Of a stretch of DNA of 64,000 nucleotides, positions 1 through 7,975 are shown piece by piece. The position numbers and the translations under genes are program-made. Where the stretch lies: assembly GCA_965214305.1 (NCBI GenBank), contig OZ243949.1, positions 124,001 to 188,000 of the forward strand. Direction: 5' to 3'. The DNA is from Azophilus sp965214305. GTDB lineage: Bacteria > Pseudomonadota > Gammaproteobacteria > Pseudomonadales > Azotimanducaceae. Position 1 is the stretch's first letter; each line of letters begins with the position of its first letter. Below the pieces are notes generated by a model. The model ran no database searches, had not been told where the DNA came from, and was given only the letters and a program-made list of their open reading frames with translations.

Positions 1-580
1 TGGGTCAGCGTCGCGCTGTCGTCCGCCGTGTCGTTGTCCTGCCCCGCCGACACCGTCACCGTTTGCGCCGTGCCCCAGGTGGCGGTGGTGAAGGTCAGCG
101 TGCTCTGGTCGCCGTTCGCGGTGGAGTCGGTGTCGAACGTCACCTCGCCGCCCGCCCCGGCCACCGTCACCGTCACGTTGCCGGTGGGCTCGGTGGCCAG
201 CGCCACCGTGTAGGTCGCGCTGCCGCCCTCGGCCACGGTCAGCGAAGCCGGGTCGAGCACCAGGCCCGGCGCGTCGTTGTCGGCGACGGTCACCGCCACG
301 CTGCCCGTGACCGAGCCGTAGCCGCCGCCGCTCGCGGTGTGCGTCAGCGTCGCGGTGTCGTTCGCGGTGTCGTTGTCGGCCGCCGCCAGCACCGTCACCG
401 TCCGCGGCGCGCTCCAATTGGTCGTGCTGAAGGTCAGGGCGGTGGTCTGGGTGCCGGGCGTGGTGGCGTCGGTGTCGAACGTCACCTCGCCGCTCGCCCC
501 CCCGACCGTCACCGTCACGTTCCCGTCGGGCCGGCTCGAGAGCGCCACCGTGTAGGTCGCGCTCGCCTCCTCGACCACCG
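1..580. repeat. 342-bp tandem repeat inside the giant repeat gene
   Basis: The motif tgtcgaacgtcacctcgccg occurs at 131 and 473, 342 bp (114 codons) apart, and the flanking sequence is similar over most of the period. This is at least the start of a tandem array that continues beyond the left edge. Each unit encodes one Calx-beta-like module. Such arrays change copy number by recombination. Confidence 0.7.
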
Positions 581-3569
581 TCACCGCGGCCGAACTGAAC
601 ACCAGGGCGGTCCACACCGCGGTCGCCGTCTCCGCGCTCGCCGGACCGGTGTTCGTGCCGTCGGTGGCGGCGTTCGCGGCCACCGTCACCACCACGTCCG
701 CGCCGCCGTCGGGAGTGACCGCGAGCGTATAGACGGTCGCGCTCGTCGCCGTGAACGTGCCCTTCGTGCCGCCGGTGACCGTCACGTCGTCGGTCGCGAA
801 ACCCGTGACATCCTCCGAGAAGGTGAACGTCGCGGTGATGTCGCCGGTGCCGCCGATCCTGTCCGGCACCCCGGTGATCGCCACCGTCGGCGCGCCCGTG
901 TCCGGATCGGTGATGCGGAAGTCCGCCAGGCTGTCGGCGCCGGACGCGCCGCCGCCGAGGCCGGCGCCGGAGCTCGCGTCCAGCGTGCCGAGGCCGATCA
1001 CCACCGTCTCGCCGCCCGTCTCGACCGCGCCGTCCGCCGCCGCCGTCAGCGTCAGCGTGACCGTCGTCGCCGTCGTCCCCGTGGTCGGGCCGGTGAAGGT
1101 CACCGTCGCGTTCCCGGAGTCCAGGTTCGCGCAGGCCACCCCGGTCGGCGGGGTCGTGGGGCAGGCCGTCGTGTAGTCCGCGCCCCGCGTCGCCTCGCCG
1201 CCGAAGGTGAGCGGCACCGGCAGCGTCTCGCCGTTCACCAGGCCCCGGTTCAGGGTGATGGTGAAGGTCTTCGTCCCGCCCTCGGCGACATCCCCGGCGG
1301 CGCCCGCGAGCGTCACCGCGGTCGGGTCGTTGTCCGCCACCGTGACGGTGGCCGCCGTGCCGCTCAGGCTGTGGTAGCCGCTGTCCCGGGAGGATGTGCT
1401 GTAGGCGACGGACAGTTCCCGGCCGATGGGGCTGTCCGCGCTGTCGTCGGTGGCGCGCATCGTCACCGTCTGCGCCGAGTTCCAGGTCGAGGCGGTGAAA
1501 GCGAGCAACGCGCTGCCGCCGAACGTGCTGCCGCCCGGGCCGGCGAGCTCCAGCCCGGCGGGGGCGGTGACGGTGACCGCGACGCCTCCAGACGGCTGGG
1601 TGTTCAGCGCCACCGTGAAGGTCGCCGTGTCCGAGGCGTCGCCCTCGGTGACGGCCCGGTCCGTCGGCTGCGCCGTGGCCACGCCGGCGGTGGCCGCGGC
1701 CGTCGGCGTGGCGGTCGCCTCGGACGAGGCCGCGCCCTCGAGCGTCCCGTCCAGGGCGCGGACCTGGAAGCCGTAGGCCGTGCCGTTCGTCAGGCCCGTG
1801 ACCGTGTGCGTGGTGGTCGCGGCGGTGCTGCCGGCGATGGCCGTCCAGGTTCCCCAGCTGCCGGTGTCCGGCGGGGTGCGCCGGCGGAACTGGTAGCCGC
1901 TGATGGCGGCGTCGGACGGGTCGGTCCAGCTCAGGACCACTTGGCCGTCGCCCGCCGCCGCGGCGAGGCCGGCCGGCGCCAGCGGCGGGTCGTCGTCGGT
2001 GATGGTCAGCGTGACCGTCGTCCGGCCGCCGAGGTCGTAGCCGGCGCCGGCGGCCAGGGTCAGGATGACCGTCTCGGGGCCCTCGCGCAGGGCGTCCTGG
2101 ACGACGGCGACGCTGATGTCCACCTCGTCGATGCCCGCGCCCACGGCCGCGCTGCCCGAGGTCGTGAAGTCCGTCCCCCGGGTCGCGGTGCCGGTCACCG
2201 TGTAGGTCACCGTGATCGCCGCGGCCGGGGCCGGGTCGAGGACGAGCGTGTAGCCCCTCGCGAAGGAGGCGCCCTCGCTCAAGGAAGCCGCCGAATCGTC
2301 CGCGAACTGCACCGCCGGCGCCGTCGGCGTGGCGCTCACCGTGTCCGACGCCGCGCCGGCCACCCCCCCGGACACTGCGCGCACCTGGAAGCCGTAGTCC
2401 GTGCCGTTGGTCAGGCCCGTCACCGTGTGGGTGGTGGTGGCGGCGGTGCTCGAGGCGATCGCCGTCCAGCTGCCCCAGCTGCCGGTGGTAGGCGGCGTGC
2501 GCTGGCGGAACTCGTAGCCGCCGATCGCGGCGTTGGAGGGGTCGGTCCAGCTCAGGACGGCCTGGCCGTCGCCCGCCGCGGCCGAGAGGCCCGCGGGCGC
2601 GGCCGGGGCAGGCGGGTCGTTCACCGTCACCTCGAAGCGATTGGCGGTCGGCGATGGATCGGCCCCGCCGCCCACGTTGGTCGCGAGCCCGTCCCGGTCG
2701 AAGCCGTTCGCCGTCGCATCGTCCGGCCCGAGCGCGACCACCAGCGTCTCCGCGCCGGCGTCGTCGTCGAGCAGGGCCGTCAGCGTCAGCGTCGCAGTCC
2801 GCGCCGCCGCCCCCGAAAAGGCCAGCTGCGGCGTCGCCGTGGTCTCGCGGCTCAGCGCCACGCCCGTGTTCAGCCCCGCCCCGGTCTTCAGCGCCAGGCT
2901 CCAGTCGTCCGTGTCCACATCCGTCCCGCCGATCGACAACGGCACATCGATCGCCTCGCCCGCCACGAGGTCGCGGCCCAGCGTCACCGTGAACTCGACC
3001 GTTCCGCCCTCGCGCACCGCGCCCGTGCCCGCGCGGGCGAGTTCGACCAGGGTCGGATCGTCGTCGCGGATGGTGACGAAGGCGCTGTTGGCGTTGGAGT
3101 CGATGCTGAACCCGGTCGGGAGCAGGTTATCGGGATCCTCGCTGATCGTCAGCGTCACCAACTCGTCGGGCTCGTCGGTGGTGTCCGCTGTTCCATAGAC
3201 GGAGAAGCTGAACTGGGTTGTGCTGCTTCCGTCGCCCGTCAGATCGATGCAGCCGCTGCCGTCGAGCGTCAGGTTGGTGCGTCCCCGGTCCACCACGAAG
3301 CTGGGGGTCGACAGGGAGCTGGTGAAGCAGTTCCTGAGCGACACGCTCGCCGCCAACGGCGTCACCGTCACAAATAGAGCGGCGGGGGTGGCGACTTCGG
3401 ATTCCTGATTGACGTCACTGCCTTCCACGGCGCCGGCGGACAAGGTCGTGGTCTGCGCCTGCGCGGACGGCGCGAGGACGGCCAGCAGCGGCAGGGCGAG
3501 CAGGGCGGCGGCGAGGGTCGGGCGGAGGCCGCGGCGCGGATGGCGGGCGGCATGGCGGAGGCCCGCCAA
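1..3569 (-). CDS. giant secreted repeat protein (FN3 / Calx-beta-like), N-terminal part
   Basis: The minus-strand frame is open from about 3.78 kb to the left edge, so the gene is cut by the window. No in-frame ATG was found; the TTG at 3569 is my choice because it puts a hydrophobic signal peptide (residues about 19-33, cleavage after AQA at about 38) at the N-terminus. Then follow Calx-beta-like beta-sandwich segments ending in D-D-D or A-D-N-D, two fibronectin type III modules (about residues 316-411 and 526-614, with SWTDPS and THTVTGLTNGT), an Ig-like segment (about 850-930), and a repeat of exactly 114 codons with the core EVTFDTD at about residues 1027 and 1141. No catalytic motif is visible. 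Such architecture is typical of secreted or cell-surface adhesin-like proteins; that role is inference. Third-position GC is extreme and differs from neighbouring genes. Start confidence is low, gene confidence high. Confidence 0.8.
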   Translation of the reverse strand, partial: MAGLRHAARHPRRGLRPTLAAALLALPLLAVLAPSAQAQTTTLSAGAVEGSDVNQESEVATPAALFVTVTPLAASVSLRNCFTSSLSTPSFVVDRGRTNLTLDGSGCIDLTGDGSSTTQFSFSVYGTADTTDEPDELVTLTISEDPDNLLPTGFSIDSNANSAFVTIRDDDPTLVELARAGTGAVREGGTVEFTVTLGRDLVAGEAIDVPLSIGGTDVDTDDWSLALKTGAGLNTGVALSRETTATPQLAFSGAAARTATLTLTALLDDDAGAETLVVALGPDDATANGFDRDGLATNVGGGADPSPTANRFEVTVNDPPAPAAPAGLSAAAGDGQAVLSWTDPSNAAIGGYEFRQRTPPTTGSWGSWTAIASSTAATTTHTVTGLTNGTDYGFQVRAVSGGVAGAASDTVSATPTAPAVQFADDSAASLSEGASFARGYTLVLDPAPAAAITVTYTVTGTATRGTDFTTSGSAAVGAGIDEVDISVAVVQDALREGPETVILTLAAGAGYDLGGRTTVTLTITDDDPPLAPAGLAAAAGDGQVVLSWTDPSDAAISGYQFRRRTPPDTGSWGTWTAIAGSTAATTTHTVTGLTNGTAYGFQVRALDGTLEGAASSEATATPTAAATAGVATAQPTDRAVTEGDASDTATFTVALNTQPSGGVAVTVTAPAGLELAGPGGSTFGGSALLAFTASTWNSAQTVTMRATDDSADSPIGRELSVAYSTSSRDSGYHSLSGTAATVTVADNDPTAVTLAGAAGDVAEGGTKTFTITLNRGLVNGETLPVPLTFGGEATRGADYTTACPTTPPTGVACANLDSGNATVTFTGPTTGTTATTVTLTLTAAADGAVETGGETVVIGLGTLDASSGAGLGGGASGADSLADFRITDPDTGAPTVAITGVPDRIGGTGDITATFTFSEDVTGFATDDVTVTGGTKGTFTATSATVYTLAVTPDGGADVVVTVAANAATDGTNTGPASAETATAVWTALVFSSAAVTVVEEASATYTVALSSRPDGNVTVTVGGASGEVTFDTDATTPGTQTTALTFSTTNWSAPRTVTVLAAADNDTANDTATLTHTASGGGYGSVTGSVAVTVADNDAPGLVLDPASLTVAEGGSATYTVALATEPTGNVTVTVAGAGGEVTFDTDSTANGDQSTLTFTTATWGTAQTVTVSAGQDNDTADDSATLT

Positions 3570-4035
3570 GGGGCCGGCCGCGGGGCTGGCGGGCCGGTCG
3601 GAAGAGGAGGCGGCCCGAAGCCGGTCCGGGCGGCGGCGGGAGGAGGGCTCGGTCGGGGCGGCCAGCGGACGGGAGCGGCCCCGGCTACCGGGGCCGGACG
3701 CCGGTTCCGCGGGGAGGCCGGCGAGGGGGCGCCCGCCCCGGCCGGCGGCATCGGAACGGGCGCTCCGAAGGCTGTCACATGGCGGGGCGCCCGAACGGCC
3801 CCTGCGGCCCCTCAGGCCGCGCATTTCGGGGGGGGGGGGGGGGCATGCTCAGGTTTGTTTTCTTATTCAATTTCCAATGCCCTCCCGACCCCATGCCAAA
3901 CAGCAGCCGCTTGACGGCGATGACAACCGTGGTACGGCAAGCCTTTGCAACCAGCAACTATGCGATTTCGGTTGTGGCAGCTTGGTCGGGGCCATCTCAA
4001 ATTCCTACGGCGCATGCTCCTAGTAAGCATATGAT
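3570..4035. other. gene-free stretch with a 16-bp G tract
   Basis: No gene is supported here. The left half is very GC-rich low-complexity sequence upstream of the giant repeat gene. A run of 16 G (C on the coding strand of that gene) lies at 3828-3843, about 260 bp upstream of the proposed TTG start. The right half, 3845-4035, has more ordinary composition and no convincing open frame. Confidence 0.5.
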
Positions 4036-4404
4036 TCACCAAAAAAGAGACTTGAGCATCGGCAGTATCTGAACGACTATCACCAGACCCACCATCCATT
4101 TCAGCACCAGCACATCTGCCTTGACCTCGGCTATCTGTCGCTCCAGGTCGCCCTTGACCTCGGCTATCTGTCGCTCCAGGTCGCCCTTGACCTCGGCTAT
4201 CTGTCGCTCCAGGTCGCCCTTGAGTTCGGCCAACTGTCGCTCAAGATCGCCTTTGGTCTCTAGAAGGTTCTGCTTGGTGGCCAGATTGCCGTTCAGCAGG
4301 GTCACCTGCTCATCTGCCAAGGCTTCGGCCTGCGCCTCGGTGAACCCAGTCTCCGTCAGGCGCTTGACGAACCGATGAGTATCAAATGCAATTGCTCCGC
4401 TCAC
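4036..4404 (-). CDS. DUF1640/CCDC90-like coiled-coil membrane protein
   Basis: A 122-residue protein with a GTG start at 4404. Residues 1-45 (FDTHRFVKRLTETGFTEAQAEAL) resemble the N-terminus of the DUF1640/CCDC90 family, whose members are small coiled-coil proteins anchored by one C-terminal membrane helix. Residues about 52-95 are four copies of an 11-residue unit GDLERQIAEVK, a helical heptad-like repeat predicted to form a coiled coil. Residues about 100-121 (VLKWMVGLVIVVQILPML) form the tail anchor. The four units correspond to 33-bp DNA repeats, so coil length may vary between strains. The function of the bacterial family is not established. It is an isolated gene between the repeat-protein gene and an ATPase gene. 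Confidence 0.75.
   Translation of the reverse strand: MSGAIAFDTHRFVKRLTETGFTEAQAEALADEQVTLLNGNLATKQNLLETKGDLERQLAELKGDLERQIAEVKGDLERQIAEVKGDLERQIAEVKADVLVLKWMVGLVIVVQILPMLKSLFW
4120..4251. repeat. 33-bp tandem repeat, 4 copies
   Basis: Units lie at 4120-4152, 4153-4185, 4186-4218 and 4219-4251. The first three appear identical, and the fourth is diverged. All lie in frame inside the coiled-coil gene, each unit adding 11 residues. Confidence 0.9.
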
Positions 4405-4809
4405 GGCGGCACTCTACAAACACGCAGTGGGTTTTGCAATTCGCTGCCTTGTCCAATGAGGTATAAGCCTGAACGGGGTTCGTAAATCCAATACGGACAT
4501 GAGCCTGAAGGGATGGGTATTGTCCGTATTGGATTACGCTGCGGCGAAATTCATAAATTTTACAGTCAGGGAAGAAAAGAAAATTGGAATCGTCAAGTAT
4601 ATAAATCCCAATTCTTTGTCATCATGTTGGAGTAGTACTCATGGAACTTGATGGCTTAGATCGATTATGGCGTCCACCGATGGGCCCGCGCCACCCGCTG
4701 CCCGACAAATTCCACGCCTTCAGTTTCCATTGCCGTGGAGCCCGCGTCGGCGCATCAATCTTTCGAGTTGCAGATTTAACCTTGACAATTTGAAGATTCA
4801 ATATTCAGA
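4405..4809. other. intergenic region with a 15-bp inverted repeat
   Basis: No gene is seen. A perfect 15-bp inverted repeat (aatccaatacggaca at 4485-4499 and its complement at 4521-4535, 21-nt loop) lies in the middle. It has no T-tract, so a rho-independent terminator is unlikely. The rest is AT-richer than the flanks and precedes the ATPase gene, so it probably holds that gene's promoter. Confidence 0.45.
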
Positions 4810-6012
4810 ATGTCAAACATGTGGATTGATCGACTGGCCTCGAAACGGTTGCGCCAACTGGCCTCGACCTTTCCGGCCGTGCTGGTCACGGGTGCGCGGC
4901 AGACCGGCAAGACCTCGCTCGTGCGTCGCCAGTTCCCGGAATACAGCTACGTCAGCCTTGACCTGCCATTGCTTGCGGACCAAGCGGAACAGTCGCCGGA
5001 AAGTTTTCTCGCGGCACATCCCCCACCGCTGATCATCGACGAGGTTCAATACGCCCCAAGCCTGTTCCGTCATCTGAAGATCGCCATCGACCAGCAGCGC
5101 GAACTTCGCGGTCGGTTCATCTTGACGGGCTCGCAGCAGTTCGCGTTGATGCGAGAAGTCGGGGACAGTTTGGCGGGGCGGTGCGGCCTGCTTAACCTGC
5201 CTGGGCTTTGCATTGAGGAAATCCGAGCCTCCGGCTGGGAGCCAAGCGCCAAAAGTGTTTCGAACCTGCTGCGGCGTGGCGGGTTTCCGGAACTCTGGGC
5301 GAACCCGGAAATCGCTGCGAGGGATTTCTTCCAAGCGTATGTCAGCACCTATCTGGAACGCGACCTTCGACAGCTGATCCGGGTCGGCAGCCTGCGCGAC
5401 TTCGAGCGATTCATTCGAGCCTGCGCGGCGCGGGCCGGCAACCTGCTCAACCGCTCCGACCTCGGGCGCGATGTCGGCGTCTCCCATTCAACCGCGAACG
5501 AGTGGCTTTCCGCGTTTCAGGCCGGCAATCAGGTCATTCTCCTGGAACCTTGGTTTGCCAATCTGGGCAAGCGACTCGTCAAGTCTCCGAAGCTCTACTT
5601 CGCGGATACCGGCCTGCTGTGCTTTCTTTTGGGCATGGACGACCTTGCCATCGAGACCTCAGCCCTAACCGGTCGCATCTGGGAGAACCTCGTCCTCTCG
5701 GAGTTGCGCACCCACTTGGCACTTGAACACCCGGATTGGGGCCTGTGGTTTTATCGCGACCAGCAAAACCGTGAAGCCGACTTCCTCATCCAAGGGCCTT
5801 TCGACCACATCCGGCTGGCGGATGCCAAGTGGTCGGAGACGGCATCGACCTCAGCTTTCGCACAGCTTGAGAAAATCGCCCGCACACTGGGCGCGAGCGG
5901 CGACATTCGAAGCGTCGAGTTGGCTTTGGTGACCCGCAGCAGCTACAGCGCCCGCCTTGGTGACAACAGGCGTGCGGTTTCGGCTTGGCGAATCGCGGAC
6001 ATTGCGCATTGA
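4810..6012 (+). CDS. AAA_14 / DUF4143 family ATPase
   Basis: A 400-residue protein of the common prokaryotic AAA_14 plus DUF4143 family. The N-terminal P-loop domain has Walker A GARQTGKTS at residues 28-36 and Walker B LIIDEVQYA at about 74-82, followed by a sensor-like LTGSQQF. The middle, about 190-260, has a winged-helix-like stretch (LGRDVGVSHSTANEWL). The C-terminal DUF4143 region ends with YFADTGLLCFLLG and a restriction-endonuclease-like signature NREADFLI at about 323-330. Length is normal for the family. The biochemical role of these proteins is not settled; they are often found in accessory DNA. The gene stands alone, with 82 bp to the next gene. Confidence 0.85.
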   Translation: MSNMWIDRLASKRLRQLASTFPAVLVTGARQTGKTSLVRRQFPEYSYVSLDLPLLADQAEQSPESFLAAHPPPLIIDEVQYAPSLFRHLKIAIDQQRELRGRFILTGSQQFALMREVGDSLAGRCGLLNLPGLCIEEIRASGWEPSAKSVSNLLRRGGFPELWANPEIAARDFFQAYVSTYLERDLRQLIRVGSLRDFERFIRACAARAGNLLNRSDLGRDVGVSHSTANEWLSAFQAGNQVILLEPWFANLGKRLVKSPKLYFADTGLLCFLLGMDDLAIETSALTGRIWENLVLSELRTHLALEHPDWGLWFYRDQQNREADFLIQGPFDHIRLADAKWSETASTSAFAQLEKIARTLGASGDIRSVELALVTRSSYSARLGDNRRAVSAWRIADIAH

Positions 6013-6094
6013 CGCGGTGCCAATCCATGCAGCGGCGGCGATTTTTCCCGTGCAGGGTAAGATGGGGACGAACTGAGCGCAGGGAAGGGCGCTG

Positions 6095-7672
6095 ATGACT
6101 CTGACTGAATGGTCCTGGTTGTTCCTCGTCATCTACGTTGCCGGCATGCTGGGCTTCGGCTGGGTGGCCAGCCGCAGGATCGGCAACGCCGACGACTTCG
6201 CCACGGCGCGCAGCAGCTACGGCCCGTACTTTCTGGCCTTGGCCTTCGCCGCCACCACCGCCAGCGGCGCCACTTTCCTGGGCAGCCCCGGCTTGGGCTA
6301 CGAGTACGGCATGGCCAGCGTCTGGAGCAAGTTCCTCTACCCGATGGGTGTCTATTTCGGGGTGCTCATCACCATTCGGTTGGTGGCGACCTCCGGGCAC
6401 CGCTTCGGCAACCGTTCGATTCCTGAGTACCTGGGCGACCGCTACCGCAGCGACGGCGTGCGCCTGCTGGTCTCGGTGTTCTCGCTGGTGCTGTTCTTCT
6501 ACATCGCCGGGCAGCTGGTATCGGGCTTGGTCATGTTTGAAGTCATGCTCGGCCTTGAGCCCATGACGGCGCTGATCATCACCTCCGGGGTGCTGCTGGT
6601 CTATGTCGTGCTGGGCGGTGCCCACGCGGACATCATCACGGATGGCATTCAGGGCATGATGATGCTTGGGGTGGCCGTCGTGGTCATCCTGATGTTCGTC
6701 CTCGCCTCGGGGGTGGACGGCGGGTTTGGCGTCATGCTGGACCGGCTGCGGGCCCAGGATGAGAACCTGGTCGGGGCGCTGAACCGATCCAACGCCCTCT
6801 ACGACTCCTGGTGGGCGATCACGGCCGTGCTGTTCGCCCACATTCCGCTCGGCATGCTGCCGCACATCGGCAACAAGGTGTGGGCGCTCAAGCACGACGG
6901 CGACCGCATGCGCTTCGTCAAGCTGGCCTTCGCGGTCGGCCTGGCCATGGGCATGCTGGGGTTGGGCGGCATCCTCGCCCGCGGTGTGCTCGGCCCGGAA
7001 CTGCTGGAGGCGGGCCGCAGTGCCAATGAGGCGCTGCCGGTGCTGTTCATTGAGCTGTTCCCGACCTGGCTCGCGGCGCTGATTGGCGTGGGGATCCTTG
7101 CCGCTATCATGTCAACGGCGGACGGGCTCATCGTGTCCTCCTCCCAGATTGTGGCCAACGACATCTATCGGCGCTCGATCGTGCCCAAGTACAGCGCCCA
7201 CCTGACCGATGCGCAGGTGGACCGCCGAGTGCTGGTGATCAGCCGTTGGAGCACGGGCGTTGTCCTCGTGCTCTGTACGGCCATGGCCTGGGCCATGCAG
7301 GACATGAACATTGCGCTCCTGGTCTGGATGGGTACCGGCGGCATGATGGCGGCCTTTGCCGGCCCGCTGGTGCTCGGTGCGCTGTGGCGGGGCGTGACCC
7401 TGGCTGGCGCCTGCACCGGCCTCATCAGCGGCATGGCCACCTTCGCGCTGCTGCGCAGCGGCTTGCCCTGGATGGTGGTTGACCCCGGCTCCCTAGGCCC
7501 GCTGTCCGGCATTGCCGAGTGGCTGGCCCACTATCGGGAGAACCCCTACACCTGCGCGGTGGTCGGCGAGGCGGTCTCGATTTTCGGCACTTGGGCGGTG
7601 TCCATGCGGACCCGACCGCTGCCGGAGGAGCACATCAATCGCCTGTTTGGGAGCGTATCGAAGGTGGCTTGA
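6095..7672 (+). CDS. sodium:solute symporter family permease
   Basis: A 525-residue integral membrane protein of the SSS (solute:sodium symporter) family. It is hydrophobic almost throughout, with about 13 predicted membrane helices. Family-type signatures are the GFGWVASRRIGNADDFATARSS segment after helix 1, AATTASGATFLGSPGLGYEYG, the helix pair around LVSGLVMFEVMLG, and the GILAAIMSTADGLIVSSSQIVANDIY segment in the second half, which corresponds to the conserved A-A-x-M-S-T-x-D/S segment near the sodium site. The substrate cannot be read from sequence; pantothenate, proline, acetate and sugars are all taken by family members. It starts at an ATG 82 bp after the ATPase stop, and no partner subunit is adjacent. 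Confidence 0.85.
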   Translation: MTLTEWSWLFLVIYVAGMLGFGWVASRRIGNADDFATARSSYGPYFLALAFAATTASGATFLGSPGLGYEYGMASVWSKFLYPMGVYFGVLITIRLVATSGHRFGNRSIPEYLGDRYRSDGVRLLVSVFSLVLFFYIAGQLVSGLVMFEVMLGLEPMTALIITSGVLLVYVVLGGAHADIITDGIQGMMMLGVAVVVILMFVLASGVDGGFGVMLDRLRAQDENLVGALNRSNALYDSWWAITAVLFAHIPLGMLPHIGNKVWALKHDGDRMRFVKLAFAVGLAMGMLGLGGILARGVLGPELLEAGRSANEALPVLFIELFPTWLAALIGVGILAAIMSTADGLIVSSSQIVANDIYRRSIVPKYSAHLTDAQVDRRVLVISRWSTGVVLVLCTAMAWAMQDMNIALLVWMGTGGMMAAFAGPLVLGALWRGVTLAGACTGLISGMATFALLRSGLPWMVVDPGSLGPLSGIAEWLAHYRENPYTCAVVGEAVSIFGTWAVSMRTRPLPEEHINRLFGSVSKVA

Positions 7673-7763
7673 TTGGGTGCGGGAGGTAATCGGATGGTTT
7701 ATGGATAGAGGGTTAAATTTATCGTAAGCGAAATTCGGTGACTGCGAGGTGTTTTAGATCGCA

Positions 7764-7934
7764 TCAAAGAAACTGGGTTCCATCCTTACCCTTGGAGCCG
7801 TTGCCCCCGGACGGTTCAACCTTGATGACGTCCGCACCCAGATTCGCCAGCATGGCCGTGCCGAACGGGCCTGCAAGCGCCATGATGCAGTCGATGACGG
7901 TGACGTCGGACAGTGGGCCGATCCATTCTCTCAT
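7764..7934 (-). pseudogene. N-terminal stub of a family III CoA-transferase
   Basis: About 56 codons beginning at an ATG with a strong ribosome-binding site (AGGAGG, 7-nt spacer). The encoded peptide matches the first strand-helix-strand of CaiB/BaiF-type CoA-transferases: LSDVTVIDCIMALAGPF, then MLANLGADVIKVEPSGG. It ends at a TGA after a few unrelated residues, where the family would run about 350 residues more. It is therefore a deletion remnant. The intact fused CoA-transferase at 23.8-26.2 kb is a distant relative, not its source. Confidence 0.75.
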
Positions 7935-7975
7935 GGCTGACCTCCTGATAGTGAAGTTGACATAGAGGTGTTCAT

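Noticed and set aside
63..3377. A plus-strand frame of 1,104 codons opposite the giant repeat protein
   Set aside because: It encodes only Arg/Gly/Ala/Val-rich low-complexity sequence, an effect of very high third-position GC on the opposite strand. The minus-strand frame has clear beta-sandwich and FN3 modules and a signal peptide.
4120..4251. 33-bp repeats as a CRISPR array
   Set aside because: The units are directly adjacent with no spacers and are in frame within a coiled-coil gene.
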